Notes: generated by a model from the letters alone, not told the origin. A DNA stretch of 64,000 nucleotides from Neorhizobium huautlense (GCF_030811685.1 NZ_JAUSRF010000007.1:182077-246076), one strand, 5' to 3'; positions 1-9,244 are shown, counted from the stretch's first letter. Translations and numbers: made by a program.

Positions 1-247
1 GCCGCAGCAGCGACGAGCCCGGTTCCAGCTCAAAGATGTCGTAGACGGTATCCGTCCAGGTAATCACCTGATCCGGCAGGGTACATTCCCATATGCCGAC
101 GCGGGCCGCCTTGAACGAGCGGTCGAACAGCGCCTGAAGGCGATCGAATTGTACGGAGCTTGAGGTGCTGGCCGGAAGGATTTTGCCGGCATTGGTTTCC
201 CGTCCTTCATTGGACAGGTCGCGATGCGATCGCAGGGTGTTCGACAT
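1..247 (-). CDS. N-terminus of a PAS-domain signalling protein (runs off the left edge)
   Basis: An open frame starts at an ATG (245-247) with a GGGA upstream and runs off the window, giving 82 codons. It begins MSNTLRSHRDLSNEG. A stretch with ARVGIWECTLPD followed by ITWTDTVYDIFELEPG is typical of the start of a PAS sensory fold (GxWE, then W.D..Y.IF.L.PG). In Rhizobiaceae such N-termini usually precede GGDEF/EAL or histidine-kinase output domains, but the output lies outside the window and cannot be named. No other gene is evident between it and the tRNA. Confidence is good for a real gene with a PAS domain and nil for its output. Confidence 0.72.
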   Translation of the reverse strand, partial: MSNTLRSHRDLSNEGRETNAGKILPASTSSSVQFDRLQALFDRSFKAARVGIWECTLPDQVITWTDTVYDIFELEPGSSLLR

Positions 248-439
248 CAAGGACAGTTCCCGACACGCCGATCTCATATCGGCGCTTAACGGAAACCAGA
301 CTGCGCCCAAAACATTGCGTTTCCGTTTCCGGAAAAGTCTTTGCGATCAAGGAATTATTGGCTTTTGGCAGAAAGCGCACGCAGCGATTGATCAGCCATT
401 GGCCATCTAAATCTGCAGGAGAACCAAACTGGGAAAGAA

Positions 440-515
440 TGGTGCCCGGAGGCGGATTTGAACCACCGACACGCGGATTTTCAATCCGCTGCTCTACCAA
501 CTGAGCTATCCGGGC
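440..515 (-). tRNA. tRNA-Phe (GAA)
   Basis: The complement folds as a complete 76-nt tRNA. The acceptor strands are GCCCGGA and TCCGGGC, a D-arm contains AGCTCAGTTGGTAGAGC, the anticodon stem-loop CGGATTGAAAATCCG gives anticodon GAA, and the T-arm carries GGTTCAAATCC. The 3' CCA is encoded. It lies downstream of yacG on the same strand, as in many Rhizobiales. Confidence 0.97.
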
Positions 516-706
516 ATCTTGGCTTTGTTCAAGCCTATCAACCGTTTCCGGCTGACCAGAGGAGTTTTCCTCCGGGAGCGAGCGGGGTTATAACATCTTG
601 TTCGGCCATGGCAAGCGCCCCATTGCACTTTTTTGACATTGAAGCGATTTTATCGAAATCCATCTGTGCAGAAACGATGAAAACACCTGTAAAACAGGCA
701 CTTACA

Positions 707-916
707 TCAATTTTCGTCAGAGCCGTCCGCCTTTGATTCATCATCCGCGACCGGAATGGCGTAGGAACCGTTCAGCCATTTCGACAGATCGAGCGTGCGG
801 CAACGGTCCGAACAGAAGGGATAATGTTCGCGCACCGATGGTTTGTTGCAGACCGGGCATGGCATGGTCTTGCGCAGCGGCTCCACATTACCGCCGGTCT
901 TGATCGGATCAGACAT
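707..916 (-). CDS. yacG: DNA gyrase inhibitor YacG-like zinc protein
   Basis: A 69-residue protein with the zinc-ribbon signature CPVC, a 13-residue gap, then CSDRC, followed by LDLSKWLNGSYAIP, the conserved core of YacG. In E. coli YacG binds four cysteines of zinc and inhibits GyrB; here that role is inferred from the family. The acidic tail (ADDESKADGSDE) is usual. It is the last gene of the infA-maf-yacG run, 87 nt after maf, with a hairpin in the gap that may reduce read-through. Confidence 0.9.
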   Translation of the reverse strand: MSDPIKTGGNVEPLRKTMPCPVCNKPSVREHYPFCSDRCRTLDLSKWLNGSYAIPVADDESKADGSDEN

Positions 917-957
917 CGCTTGTCCTTTCGATATTTTTGAGGCGCAGGCGCGATGTG

Positions 958-984
958 GAAAAACCGGCCCGCTTCGGGACCGGC
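958..984 (-). terminator. Hairpin with U-run after maf
   Basis: Read on the minus strand, CCGGTCCCG, loop AAG, then CGGGCCGG form a stem with one bulge, followed by a short run of T. It lies between the maf stop and the yacG start, so it could be a partial terminator or attenuator inside the operon. Confidence 0.45.
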
Positions 985-1003
985 CATCGCGGCAAACGGG
1001 CCT

Positions 1004-1624
1004 TTAGCCCTCGGCCCAGCCGGCCGTCACGTCAAAACCTTCGCCGGACATCAGCCCGAGTGTCTCGAACAGCGGCAGGCCGACGACATTGGTATAGGAG
1101 CCCACCAGTTTCTGCACGAAACCGCCGGCAATGCCCTGAATGGCATAAGCGCCGGCCTTGCCGCGCCACTGGTCGGAGGCGAGGTAATGGTCGATCTCGA
1201 GGCCCGACAGGCGCTTGAAGCGCACCTTGGTTTCGACAACGCGGATGCGCGCCTGGCCACCGGGGGTGACGAGGCAGATGCCGGTATAGACCTTGTGGCC
1301 GCGACCGGAGAGCAGATGCAGCGCCGAAGACGCTTCATCCGAATACTCCGTCTTCGAGAGGATGCGCCGTCCGACGGCAACCACCGTATCGGCCGAGAGG
1401 ATGTAGCTGTGGCGCCATTCGAGATCGCCCTTCAGATGGCCAAGTGCCGCTTCGGCCTTTTCCGTCGCAAGACGGCGGGCGAGCGAGCGCGGATGCTCGG
1501 ACTTTTTCGGGGTCTCGTCGATATCCATCGGCATCAACCGAGCCGGCTTGATGCCGGCCTGATTGAGCAGATCCAACCTGCGCGGAGACCCGGAGGCCAG
1601 GATAAGTTTTTGGTCCTGCGCCAT
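1004..1624 (-). CDS. maf: Maf family nucleoside triphosphate pyrophosphatase
   Basis: A 206-residue cytoplasmic Maf protein. It has the N-terminal loop ASGSPRR, the catalytic region [11 protein letters not shown] with its Asp, and the C-terminal [10 protein letters not shown] and [12 protein letters not shown] motifs. The last two are characteristic of the YhdE branch, which hydrolyses dTTP/UTP and modified analogues, rather than the YceF m7GTP branch. The role is house-cleaning of non-canonical nucleotides. It starts 9 nt after the infA stop and is very likely co-transcribed with it. The branch assignment is inferred from motifs. Confidence 0.92.
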   Translation of the reverse strand: MAQDQKLILASGSPRRLDLLNQAGIKPARLMPMDIDETPKKSEHPRSLARRLATEKAEAALGHLKGDLEWRHSYILSADTVVAVGRRILSKTEYSDEASSALHLLSGRGHKVYTGICLVTPGGQARIRVVETKVRFKRLSGLEIDHYLASDQWRGKAGAYAIQGIAGGFVQKLVGSYTNVVGLPLFETLGLMSGEGFDVTAGWAEG

Positions 1625-1633
1625 GGAAACCGC

Positions 1634-1852
1634 TTACTTGAAGCGGTAGGTGATCCGACCCTTGGTCAGATCGTACGGGGTCATTTCCACCAGCACCTTG
1701 TCGCCGGCGAGAACGCGGATACGGTTCTTGCGCATGCGGCCGGCGGTGTGGGCGATGATCTCGTGTTCGTTTTCCAGCTTCACGCGGAATGTCGCGTTCG
1801 GCAACAGTTCCGTCACGACGCCCGGGAATTCGAGAACTTCTTCTTTAGCCAT
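1634..1852 (-). CDS. infA: Translation initiation factor IF-1
   Basis: 72 residues, exactly the usual length. It begins [13 protein letters not shown] and has the OB-fold elements [30 protein letters not shown] and [11 protein letters not shown]-1 binds the ribosomal A-site on the 30S subunit during initiation. It is followed immediately by maf and lies 157 nt after the LMW phosphatase gene, which leaves room for its own promoter. Confidence 0.98.
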   Translation of the reverse strand: MAKEEVLEFPGVVTELLPNATFRVKLENEHEIIAHTAGRMRKNRIRVLAGDKVLVEMTPYDLTKGRITYRFK

Positions 1853-2009
1853 CTAGAGCTTGTCTTCCTGTTTTCTTGAATGCGGAATAGGCCGCCGAAC
1901 CGGCAGCCTTTGAGAATTTGCGCGGAAACTACACAATCGGCGCGGCTTTGTGAACATTGATTCTCGGTCTTGTTGAGAAGGGCCGAAATCAATGCTTTTG
2001 CGGCACCTG

Positions 2010-2498
2010 TCAGGGCGTTTGCGCACGGCGGCGCAGGTGTTTTCCCAAACGTTCCTCGATCAGCGCCCAGAGACGGTCACGCACACCGCGATACGCCTCC
2101 AGCCGCAAGTCGCGCGAACCGGTTTCCACGGTCGGGTCGGGCGTCGGCCAATAGATCACTTCCACCGCATTAGACCGCGTCAGCTCAAGCGCTGCGTGAT
2201 GCGCTTCCGGCGCCAGCGTGATGATCAGGTCGAAAAAATCGTCTTCCAGATCTTCCATCGTGCGCGGCACATGGCGTTTTTTCGTCTCAAGCCCGAGTTC
2301 TTCCAGCACAACGCCGACAAACGGATCAGGCTCGCCGGCACGCACCCCACCCGACTGGATATAGATATCGGGCGGCAGAAGATGTTTTGCAATGACTTCG
2401 GCCATCGGCGAACGGATGGCGTTCATGCCGCAGACGAAAAGAATGGCGTTCGGGCGCGCGATATGGGTTTCGAAAGGGAGCTGATCCATGGTTTCCAT
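2010..2498 (-). CDS. Low-molecular-weight phosphatase family protein (arsenate reductase-like)
   Basis: 162 residues from ATG 2498, preceded by AAGGGG at 8 nt. This is preferred over an upstream TTG inside the previous gene. The P-loop is ILFVCGMNAIRSPMAE, matching C-x5-R-S of LMW tyrosine phosphatases and arsenate reductases, but with CGMNAIRS in place of the usual CxGNxxRS. A DP pair in YWPTPDPT fits the acid-loop aspartate. The gene follows UPF0262 by 5 nt and sits in the hisD-infA operon, which argues for a housekeeping phosphatase rather than arsenic resistance. The substrate is unknown. Confidence 0.85.
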   Translation of the reverse strand: METMDQLPFETHIARPNAILFVCGMNAIRSPMAEVIAKHLLPPDIYIQSGGVRAGEPDPFVGVVLEELGLETKKRHVPRTMEDLEDDFFDLIITLAPEAHHAALELTRSNAVEVIYWPTPDPTVETGSRDLRLEAYRGVRDRLWALIEERLGKHLRRRAQTP

Positions 2499-2503
2499 GG
2501 AAA

Positions 2504-2977
2504 TCACCCCTTCCAATAGAGCACGCTGACCAGCGTGAACAATCTGCGGGCAGTATCGAAATCCACTTCGATCTTGCCCTTCAGCCTCTCCTGCAGGGTT
2601 TCCGAACCTTCGTTATGGACACCACGGCGGCCCATGTCGATCGCCTCGATCTGGCTCGGCGTCGAGGAACGGATCGCCTCATAATAGCTTTCGCAAATGA
2701 GGAAATAGTCCTTGATGATGCGGCGAAACGGCGTCAGCGACAGGATATGGGTGGCGACCTCGCCCCCCTCTTCCGTGGTGATGGCAAAGACCAGACGCGG
2801 GCCGGCGACCGAAATACTCAACCGGTAAGGCCCCCCCTCATGGCCGATCGGGCAAAAACTGTTTTGCTCGACCAGATCGAAAATGGCGACGGCGCGCTCA
2901 TGTTCGACATCCGGCGTCGACCGGCCGACGCTGTCGTCGAGCACGATGTCGCAGAGCCGGAAGTCGCCAGCGGCCAT
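2504..2977 (-). CDS. UPF0262 family protein
   Basis: 157 residues. The protein matches the alphaproteobacterial UPF0262 family, with [23 protein letters not shown] near the N-terminus (two blocks of a longer conserved stretch) and [20 protein letters not shown] centrally. No signal peptide or membrane segment is seen. The function is unknown. It starts 3 nt after the hisD stop, so translational coupling is likely. The position between hisD and the LMW phosphatase is conserved in Rhizobiales from general knowledge. Confidence 0.88.
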   Translation of the reverse strand: MAAGDFRLCDIVLDDSVGRSTPDVEHERAVAIFDLVEQNSFCPIGHEGGPYRLSISVAGPRLVFAITTEEGGEVATHILSLTPFRRIIKDYFLICESYYEAIRSSTPSQIEAIDMGRRGVHNEGSETLQERLKGKIEVDFDTARRLFTLVSVLYWKG

Positions 2978-2980
2978 TTA

Positions 2981-4279
2981 TCAACTCTCCTGGTTGAGCC
3001 GGATGGCGACGGAACGGGCATGGGCATCCAGCCCTTCGGAATGGGCGAGCGTGATCGCCGCAGGGCCAAGCGCGCGCAGTTGTTCCGGGCCGAGCCTGAG
3101 GATAGACGTGCGCTTGACGAAATCGAGCACGCCAAGGCCGGACGAGAAGCGGGCAGAGCGCGCCGTCGGCAGGACGTGGTTGGAACCGCCGACATAATCG
3201 CCGATCACTTCCGGTGTGTGGCGTCCGACGAAGATGGCGCCGGCATTGGTGATCTTTTCCATCAGCGCATCGGGATCAGCCACGGCCAGTTCCAGATGTT
3301 CGGCAGCGATGCGGTTTGCGAGCGGGATGGAATCTTTCAGATCATCGACCAGAATGATGGCGCCAAAATCGCGCCAGCTGGCGGCGGCGGTTTCAGAGCG
3401 CGACAGGGTTTTCAACTGACGTTCGACGGCGGCTTCAACGGCGCGGCCGAACTCGGCATTGTCGGTGATGACGATCGACTGTGCACCGGCATCATGTTCG
3501 GCCTGGGCGAGAAGATCGGCGGCGATCCAGTCGGGATCGTTTTCCGCGTCGGCAATCACCAGCACTTCCGACGGGCCGGCGATCATGTCGATACCAACCG
3601 TGCCAAACACCTGACGCTTGGCCGCCGCGACATAGGCATTGCCGGGGCCGACGATCTTTGCGACCGGGGCAATGGTTTCCGTGCCATAGGCGAGTGCGGC
3701 AACAGCTTGCGCACCACCGATACGATAGATTTCCGTGACACCGGCAATGCGGGCAGCGGCAAGCACGGCGGGGTTGATGGCGCCGCCACCAGCCGGCACG
3801 ACCATGACCATGCGCGGCACACCGGCAACGCGGGCCGGTACGGCATTCATCAGCACCGAGCTGGGGTAACTGGCGGTACCGCCCGGCACGTAAAGCCCGA
3901 CGGCTTCGATGGCCGTCCAGCGCGAACCGAGGCCGACGCCGAGCGCGTCCTCATAGATATCGTCCTTGGGCAGCTGGCGGGCATGGTGTTTTTCGATGCG
4001 TTCGGCAGCCAGCTTCAGTGCATCCAGCACCTTCGGATCGGTGACGGCGATCGCGGCATCGATTTCCGCTTCGGTCACCTGCAGGCCGACGACGTTCAGA
4101 TCAACCTTCTCGAAACGAAGCGTATAATCGGCAAGCGCCGCATCGCCACGGGCGCGAACATCTTCGATGATATCATGCACAACAGCGTTGACGTCTGCCG
4201 ACACTTCCCGCTTGGTCGTCAAAAAGGCCTTGAATTGCGCCTCGAAATCGGCCGCCTGCTGCTCAAGCCAGATCGCCAC
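2981..4279 (-). CDS. hisD: Histidinol dehydrogenase
   Basis: 432 residues, normal length. It catalyses the last two oxidations of histidine synthesis (L-histidinol to L-histidine), NAD- and zinc-dependent. Recognisable blocks are VPGGTASYPSSVLMNA, KIVGPGNAYVAAAKR, IDMIAGPSEVLV, LLAQAEHD (zinc-binding Gln and His), AAEHLEL (catalytic Glu-His) and the NHVLPT segment. It heads the hisD-UPF0262-phosphatase run and lies 48 nt after DUF2948. Separation from other his genes is usual in alphaproteobacteria. Confidence 0.97.
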   Translation of the reverse strand: MAIWLEQQAADFEAQFKAFLTTKREVSADVNAVVHDIIEDVRARGDAALADYTLRFEKVDLNVVGLQVTEAEIDAAIAVTDPKVLDALKLAAERIEKHHARQLPKDDIYEDALGVGLGSRWTAIEAVGLYVPGGTASYPSSVLMNAVPARVAGVPRMVMVVPAGGGAINPAVLAAARIAGVTEIYRIGGAQAVAALAYGTETIAPVAKIVGPGNAYVAAAKRQVFGTVGIDMIAGPSEVLVIADAENDPDWIAADLLAQAEHDAGAQSIVITDNAEFGRAVEAAVERQLKTLSRSETAAASWRDFGAIILVDDLKDSIPLANRIAAEHLELAVADPDALMEKITNAGAIFVGRHTPEVIGDYVGGSNHVLPTARSARFSSGLGVLDFVKRTSILRLGPEQLRALGPAAITLAHSEGLDAHARSVAIRLNQES

Positions 4280-4327
4280 TCGTCATCCCCTTACACATTC
4301 AATTCAATTTGCCGGTCACGCGCGCTG

Positions 4328-4759
4328 TCAGGCATGATCGGGCCTATTGGTGGTTTCCCAGGCACCGCCGGTGTCAGCCAGCTGCGCCTCGATGCATTCG
4401 ACATCGAGGCTGATGGCGGCGTCGCCAGCCAAAGTCAGCTCGATCGTGCCGTCCGGCCCCTCACCATTCTGCTCGAAACGCACGGCCAGAAGCGCATGCA
4501 CAACCTCGTCATTGCCACGGCTGACGCCGATTGAGCGCACCGCCTGCACGCGCTTGAACACCAGCAACGCACGACGGCGCTCATGCCCCTTGGCACGGCG
4601 GTCGCTGTTTTCCCAGACGAAGCGGTTGACCGCCACCGAAAACTGCTGGCGCTTGGCATCCCAGGCAATATCAGGCGCCTTGAAAACGCTATCCTGCATA
4701 TGCGCCGAGACGATATCGAGATCGTCCTTGTCCATGGCCAGCAGCCTGAGATCGCTCAT
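4328..4759 (-). CDS. DUF2948 family protein
   Basis: 143 residues starting at the ATG of a TTG-ATG pair, so the second codon is preferred. It begins MSDLRLLAMDKDDLDIVSAH and has the WDAKRQQFSVAVNRFVWE block and ERRRALLVF characteristic of DUF2948, plus an acidic LDVECIEAQLADTG end. It is a soluble protein of unknown function, conserved upstream of hisD in Rhizobiales. It probably shares a transcript with hisD. Confidence 0.85.
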   Translation of the reverse strand: MSDLRLLAMDKDDLDIVSAHMQDSVFKAPDIAWDAKRQQFSVAVNRFVWENSDRRAKGHERRRALLVFKRVQAVRSIGVSRGNDEVVHALLAVRFEQNGEGPDGTIELTLAGDAAISLDVECIEAQLADTGGAWETTNRPDHA

Positions 4760-4915
4760 CAAAGGTTTCCATTTTTGGCGCGCCCCGATGAAGAGACACT
4801 ACGGAATTACACACGGTTCTGGAAATAGGATGGCACGAGACGAGAAGCAACAGCAATGCGCCGAAGGTGGTGGGCTCAAGCGCATTGCCGGAGGGATTTC
4901 ACGAGCAGCGAGCGA

Positions 4916-5770
4916 TCAATATTCGCCGTAAGGCGGAAAATCGGCGCCGAGGCTGGCATCTTTCAGGCTTTCCACCTGCGCCAGCCGTTCCTTCAGCTTG
5001 CCGGTAATGCCGTCATAGGCAAGCTTGCCCAGCACCAGATGACGCGGCGGCGTGTCACTCTCGACGACCGCAATCATCGCCTCGCCGGCGCGCACCGGAT
5101 CACCCGGCTGCTGGCCGCTGATATTGGCGGTGCCCTTGATACGCGCACCAGCGGTCGCCTCATATTCGGTGATCTGCACCTGCGTCTGTTTCAGCGAACG
5201 ACCGGCCCAATCCGTGCGGAACGGCCCGGGTGCCACGCAGGTGACCTTGATACCGATAGGTGCACCTTCCGCCACCAGCGCATCGGAAAATCCTTCGACG
5301 GCATGTTTGCTGGCCGCGTAATATCCCGAGCCCGGAAAACCGATGAACCTCGCCTGCGAGGTGATGTTGAGCACATGCCCTTTTCGCCGCGTGCGCATGC
5401 CCGGCAAAACGGCCCGCGTCATCGCGAACAGGCCAAACACATTGGCATCGAACATGGCGCGGATTTCAGCATCATCGCCCTCTTCTATCGAAGCCTGATA
5501 CCCATACCCGGCATTGTTGACGAGCACGTCGATGCGACCAAAACGATCCTCGGCAGCTTTTACCGCCGCATCGATCTGGGCCTGATCGGTGACATCGAGA
5601 TCGAGCGCCAGCACGTTATCGCCACTGGCAACCAGATCGGCTAGACGCGCCTTGTCGCGGGCGGTGACGACGGTCGGCCAGCCGCGGGCGATGGTGAGTT
5701 TTGCCAGCTCCTTGCCGAAACCGGTCGAACAACCGGTGATGAACCAGACGGGATTGGTCAGTGTGGTCAT
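4916..5770 (-). CDS. Short-chain dehydrogenase/reductase
   Basis: 284 residues from ATG 5770, which has GGAG seven nt upstream. The longer reading frame adds an implausible N-terminus. The protein shows the NAD(P) motif TGCSTGFGKELA, the NNAGYG block, the catalytic Ser in ITSQAR and YAASKHA (Tyr-x3-Lys). The downstream PGPFRTDWAG segment is typical of the YusZ/oxidoreductase group of classical SDRs. The substrate is not predictable. It is separated from murA by a terminator hairpin and from DUF2948 by about 156 nt, so it is probably monocistronic. Confidence 0.9.
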   Translation of the reverse strand: MTTLTNPVWFITGCSTGFGKELAKLTIARGWPTVVTARDKARLADLVASGDNVLALDLDVTDQAQIDAAVKAAEDRFGRIDVLVNNAGYGYQASIEEGDDAEIRAMFDANVFGLFAMTRAVLPGMRTRRKGHVLNITSQARFIGFPGSGYYAASKHAVEGFSDALVAEGAPIGIKVTCVAPGPFRTDWAGRSLKQTQVQITEYEATAGARIKGTANISGQQPGDPVRAGEAMIAVVESDTPPRHLVLGKLAYDGITGKLKERLAQVESLKDASLGADFPPYGEY

Positions 5771-5882
5771 GAAAAACTCCGTGTGAAACCAATGGCAGTG
5801 ATGGCCAATGTCGACAGCAGAAAACCGCCGGCACGTGGGAGAGGATCGTTCGATGGGAACGGGCAAGAGATAGGCTCAACGA

Positions 5883-5916
5883 AAACGGGCGGCAAGGAAA
5901 ACCCTGCCGCCCGTTT
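5883..5916 (-). terminator. Rho-independent terminator of murA
   Basis: A perfect 12-bp inverted repeat, AAACGGGCGGCA and TGCCGCCCGTTT, with a 10-nt loop. On the minus strand it ends in a T-rich stretch, 26 nt after the murA stop. Confidence 0.8.
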
Positions 5917-5941
5917 CGAAATGTCCCTGATGAGCGAAAAC

Positions 5942-7234
5942 TTATTCGCTGACGCGCTCGACAACGGCGCCGCAGCGGGTGAGCTTTTCTTCCAGGCGCT
6001 CGAAACCGCGATCGAGATGGTAGACGCGGTTGACCAGGGTTTCGCCTTCGGCCGCCAGACCGGCGATGACCAGCGATACGGACGCGCGCAGGTCGGTCGC
6101 CATGACCGGAGCACCCTTCAGCTTGGACACACCTTCGATGCGCGCCATCTGGCCCGACAGCGAAATCTTGGCGCCGAGGCGTGCCAGTTCCTGCACGTGC
6201 ATGAAGCGGTTTTCAAAGATGGTTTCGGTGATGTGCGACACACCCGAAGAGCGCGTCATCAACGCCATGAACTGCGCCTGCAGGTCGGTCGGGAAACCCG
6301 GGAAAGGTTCGGTAACGACATCGACCGGCTGGATGCCGTTGCCATTGCGCACGACGCGCAGGCCGGTTTCCGTTTGCGTGATGGTGGCGCCGGCCTGACG
6401 CAGGGCGTCGAGCGCGTTTTCGAGCAGTGCGCCATTGGTGCCTTCGAGCGTCACGTCACCGCCGGTCATGGCGACGGCCATGGCATAGGTGCCGGTTTCG
6501 ATACGGTCCGGCAGGACACGGTGGCGGGCACCGTGCAGCGACGACACGCCCTCGATGGTGATGGTTTTCGTGCCGGCGCCTTCGATCTTCGCACCCATGG
6601 CGGAGAGGCAGGCGGCGAGATCAACGACTTCAGGCTCGCGGGCGGCGTTTTCGATCACCGTCGTGCCCTTGGCAAGCGTTGCCGCCATCAGCATGACATG
6701 CGTTGCGCCGACCGAGACTTTCGGGAAGGTGTAATGCGCGCCGACGAGGCCGCCCTTCGGTGCCGTCACTTCGACATAACCACCATCGATCTCGATGGTG
6801 GCGCCGAGCGCCTGCAGGCTTTCGAGGAAAAGATCGACCGGACGCGTGCCGATGGCGCAACCGCCCGGCAGCGAAACGCGGGCCTTGCCTTCACGCGCCA
6901 GAAGCGGACCGATGACCCAGAACGAGGCGCGCATTTTCGAGACCAGCTCATAGGGCGCCACCGTATCGACGATGGTGCGGCAGGTGAACTGCACGGTGCG
7001 GGAATAGGTCTCGGTCTGGCCTTCGCGGCGGCCATTGACGGAAAGGTCGACGCCGTGATTGCCGAGAATGCGCATGAGCTGCTCGACATCGGCCAGATGC
7101 GGCACGTTTTCGAGCGTCAGCGTATCGCTGGTCAGCAGCGATGCGATCATCAGCGGCAGGGCCGCATTTTTGGCGCCCGAAATCGGAATGATGCCGTTCA
7201 GCTGATTGCCGCCGATAACTCTGATGCGATCCAT
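5942..7234 (-). CDS. murA: UDP-N-acetylglucosamine 1-carboxyvinyltransferase
   Basis: 430 residues, normal length. It catalyses the first committed step of peptidoglycan synthesis, transferring enolpyruvate from PEP to UDP-GlcNAc. Seen features are the N-terminal [20 protein letters not shown] block (Lys of GAKN), the catalytic-cysteine loop [14 protein letters not shown] (Cys present, so fosfomycin-sensitive type), and [12 protein letters not shown] near the C-terminus. It is flanked by its own terminator. A small charged protein lies just upstream on the same strand. Confidence 0.98.
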   Translation of the reverse strand: MDRIRVIGGNQLNGIIPISGAKNAALPLMIASLLTSDTLTLENVPHLADVEQLMRILGNHGVDLSVNGRREGQTETYSRTVQFTCRTIVDTVAPYELVSKMRASFWVIGPLLAREGKARVSLPGGCAIGTRPVDLFLESLQALGATIEIDGGYVEVTAPKGGLVGAHYTFPKVSVGATHVMLMAATLAKGTTVIENAAREPEVVDLAACLSAMGAKIEGAGTKTITIEGVSSLHGARHRVLPDRIETGTYAMAVAMTGGDVTLEGTNGALLENALDALRQAGATITQTETGLRVVRNGNGIQPVDVVTEPFPGFPTDLQAQFMALMTRSSGVSHITETIFENRFMHVQELARLGAKISLSGQMARIEGVSKLKGAPVMATDLRASVSLVIAGLAAEGETLVNRVYHLDRGFERLEEKLTRCGAVVERVSE

Positions 7235-7367
7235 CTTTTATAACGGGCCGGGCCCGCCTTTCTTTTTAATGCGCGAAAGCGGGCGTCTTAAACGATATCC
7301 CGCACGGCTTCAATTCAGTTGCAAAAAACGCCCGGAGAACCCGGATGGATGAGAATGGCGGATACAA

Positions 7368-7592
7368 TCACGATGATTCGTCCGTTTTTGCGGCAGGAAG
7401 GCCGATCGTTGCATCTTCTTCGCCGGCACGGCGGGCGCGGGCCTGCTGCTTGCGCCTGAGCAGATTTTCACGCAGTTTTGCCGCCGCCCGCGCCTTGCGC
7501 TCGGCCTCGCTTTTTTCGCCGCGCTTCAACTGAGGCTCCTGCGCCTCGCCAGCAAGGCTTTCGGCATGGTTCTTCTCGTCGTTTTCGTTCAT
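7368..7592 (-). CDS. Small charged hypothetical protein
   Basis: 74 residues from ATG 7592 (MNENDEKNHAESLAGE). A GTG 54 nt upstream would extend it with a hydrophobic segment, and neither start has a strong ribosome site. The core is highly charged and predicted helical (KRGEKSEAERKARAAAKLRE, then NLLRRKQQARARRAGEED). I do not recognise a family. Rhizobial genomes often carry a similar small Lys/Arg/Glu-rich protein near murA, which is from memory only. It could bind nucleic acid, but nothing in the sequence proves it. Confidence 0.6.
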   Translation of the reverse strand: MNENDEKNHAESLAGEAQEPQLKRGEKSEAERKARAAAKLRENLLRRKQQARARRAGEEDATIGLPAAKTDESS

Positions 7593-7745
7593 GAGATCGA
7601 CATAGAACAAAAGCGACGAGACCGAAAGCCATGCGAACTTTTCCACGCAAATGTCACGAAGTCGTTTTTTGTCGCTTGCGCTTCATAAAAACCTATGGCA
7701 ATAGGCCGCCATCCCAACGCGCTGGGCCACGAACCGGCGCAAGAT

Positions 7746-7820
7746 GCTGCTATAGCTCAGGGGTAGAGCACTCCCTTGGTAAGGGAGAGGCCGAGAGTTC
7801 AAATCTCTCTAGCAGCACCA
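7746..7820 (+). tRNA. tRNA-Thr (GGT)
   Basis: 75 nt with encoded CCA. The acceptor strands are GCTGCTA and TAGCAGC, the D-arm has AGCTCAGGGGTAGAGC, the anticodon arm CTCCC TTGGTAA GGGAG gives GGT, and the T-arm has AGTTCAAATCT. It stands alone between divergent genes. Confidence 0.97.
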
Positions 7821-7986
7821 TTTTCTTCTTAGAACATCATGCTACTTGGACGCTGGCGATTACAGATCGCCTGGCGTTTTTGCTTGGTCTGCAAATATAT
7901 TTCGCCAGCGGTCCTGTTTCCACGGAACCTCGGGCAGGTCATCGGCATTATCGGCCGCCAACCTTCATTCATCCCCCGAGGCATCC

Positions 7987-8211
7987 ATGAAAAATCTCGT
8001 TCTCGCCGCCGCCATCGCGGTGTCTTCCATCCTGCCTTTTGCCACCGCCTCGCAGGCGGCAAGCGTGACCGTGCGCACTGTCGAGCGTGTCGATCATCGC
8101 CATGGCCATCATGCCCGCCCGCGCCATCACCGCGAAAAATGCGTCGTGAAAAAGGTGCGTACGCACCACCATGGCCGCACCGTGGTGCGTACGACGCGCG
8201 TCTGCCGCTAA
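7987..8211 (+). CDS. Small secreted His/Arg-rich protein
   Basis: 74 residues. The start at 7987 gives a clean signal peptide (MKNLVLAAAIAVSSILPFA, then ATASQA before ASV), so export to the periplasm is likely. The mature part is about 50 residues, strongly basic and rich in histidine (DHRHGHHARPRHHREK, then THHHGRT) with two cysteines. Metal binding is possible from composition, but no family is recognised. A strong terminator follows, so it is a single-gene unit downstream of tRNA-Thr. Confidence 0.7.
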   Translation: MKNLVLAAAIAVSSILPFATASQAASVTVRTVERVDHRHGHHARPRHHREKCVVKKVRTHHHGRTVVRTTRVCR

Positions 8212-8228
8212 GCTCCGCAAAATTGTCG

Positions 8229-8272
8229 GCGCGGCCGCTGCCCTGACGGGTGCGGCCGCGCTTTCATTTTTT
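8229..8272 (+). terminator. Strong rho-independent terminator
   Basis: A perfect 10-bp stem (GCGCGGCCGC and GCGGCCGCGC) with a 13-nt loop, followed by TTTCATTTTTT. It lies 18 nt after the stop of the His-rich protein and faces the convergent envelope gene. Confidence 0.88.
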
Positions 8273-8296
8273 GAACCGTCAAAACGGTCCACGCCT

Positions 8297-9151
8297 TCAA
8301 GGCTGAGCGTTCTCCGGCGCCGCGTCAGGATTGTTTTCATCCTGCACCGTCACAGCCGGCTCCTTGACCTTTGACACGGCGATGAAATTGAAACGCGACG
8401 TGTCGTTGCCCTCAGCGCGAAAACTCATGCGGTAATCACCGATCTCGGTGCGAAACGCCTGACGTTCCGTCATCTTGGCAACCAGATAGGCACGATCGTC
8501 GTCGCTGATCGGTACCAGGATGTGCTGTGCCATGTCGTCGGCCCTCTCGACAAGTTCTTCCGTCTTGCCGTCCTCGCCGAAATTGAGCTTCATGCGAAAG
8601 CTGTCGACATTGCCGCCGGACGACCTGACCTGCAGGAACAGCGAACTCGCCTTTTCGGCCTCGCTCAGCGCAATCAGCACCGTGCATTCCGAGCGTCCAT
8701 CCGGTGCGGCGAGGAATACCGGCTTTTCACCCGTCACACCCGGCTGCAGCGTGTTGCAGCTTTCCTCGGGTTGCCAGACGGCTGCGGGGCGGAGCAGAGG
8801 CGATGCGGGACTGGCAAGCGCCGGTGCCGGTATGTGACGCCGGGCAGCCGCTGCCGTATTGCTGTCCGGTGCCGGCTGACCTGATGGTTTCGGCGGCTCC
8901 GGCAGGGCCACGCGTTCGGTTTTGCCGCGCCACCAATCGGAGAGCGGCAGGCCGAGGCGCTCGCCCAGCATGTCGAGATTGCGGCCGTTATTGGCGAGCA
9001 GCACGGGAACACTGACGGCGCAGATGGCGATGCAGACGAACAACATCATGACGATACGCCGGCCGGGATGCCGCTGCGGATAACGCTCAGCCTCGTTGGC
9101 GGGCATCAGCCCCTCCGGCCGCCGATCATTGTCGTCCTTATCCTGCACCAT
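8297..9151 (-). CDS. Membrane-anchored protein of the polysaccharide export cluster (DUF6030-like)
   Basis: 284 residues. A charged cytoplasmic N-terminus is followed by one membrane segment (about residues 33-52, IVMMLFVCIAICAVSVPVLL), a Pro/Ala-rich linker and a periplasmic domain of about 150 residues. That domain has two cysteines (ESCNTLQPG and RSECTVL) that could form a disulfide. It lies 93 nt after the Wzc-like gene on the same strand and probably belongs to the same unit. I believe it matches the rhizobial DUF6030 group, but this is from memory. A role as an accessory to polysaccharide export is inferred from position only. Confidence 0.65.
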   Translation of the reverse strand: MVQDKDDNDRRPEGLMPANEAERYPQRHPGRRIVMMLFVCIAICAVSVPVLLANNGRNLDMLGERLGLPLSDWWRGKTERVALPEPPKPSGQPAPDSNTAAAARRHIPAPALASPASPLLRPAAVWQPEESCNTLQPGVTGEKPVFLAAPDGRSECTVLIALSEAEKASSLFLQVRSSGGNVDSFRMKLNFGEDGKTEELVERADDMAQHILVPISDDDRAYLVAKMTERQAFRTEIGDYRMSFRAEGNDTSRFNFIAVSKVKEPAVTVQDENNPDAAPENAQP

Positions 9152-9244
9152 GACGGGGCCATATCCTGCCGATTGCGTCCGGTGTCGTGCCCCACCTCAG
9201 CACAGGCACCGCCGCATACCCAAACACCGCCCCCCGGGGAAAAA

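Noticed and set aside
458..744. Small frames on both strands between tRNA-Phe and yacG
   Set aside because: They overlap the tRNA or the yacG end and have no ribosome site or coding character.
2010..2498. Arsenate reductase function for the LMW phosphatase
   Set aside because: It lies in a housekeeping operon with hisD and infA, has no ars genes nearby, and the P-loop differs from typical ArsC.
5783..7243. A 486-codon plus-strand frame over murA
   Set aside because: The reverse strand encodes complete MurA with its catalytic loop, so this frame is a shadow.
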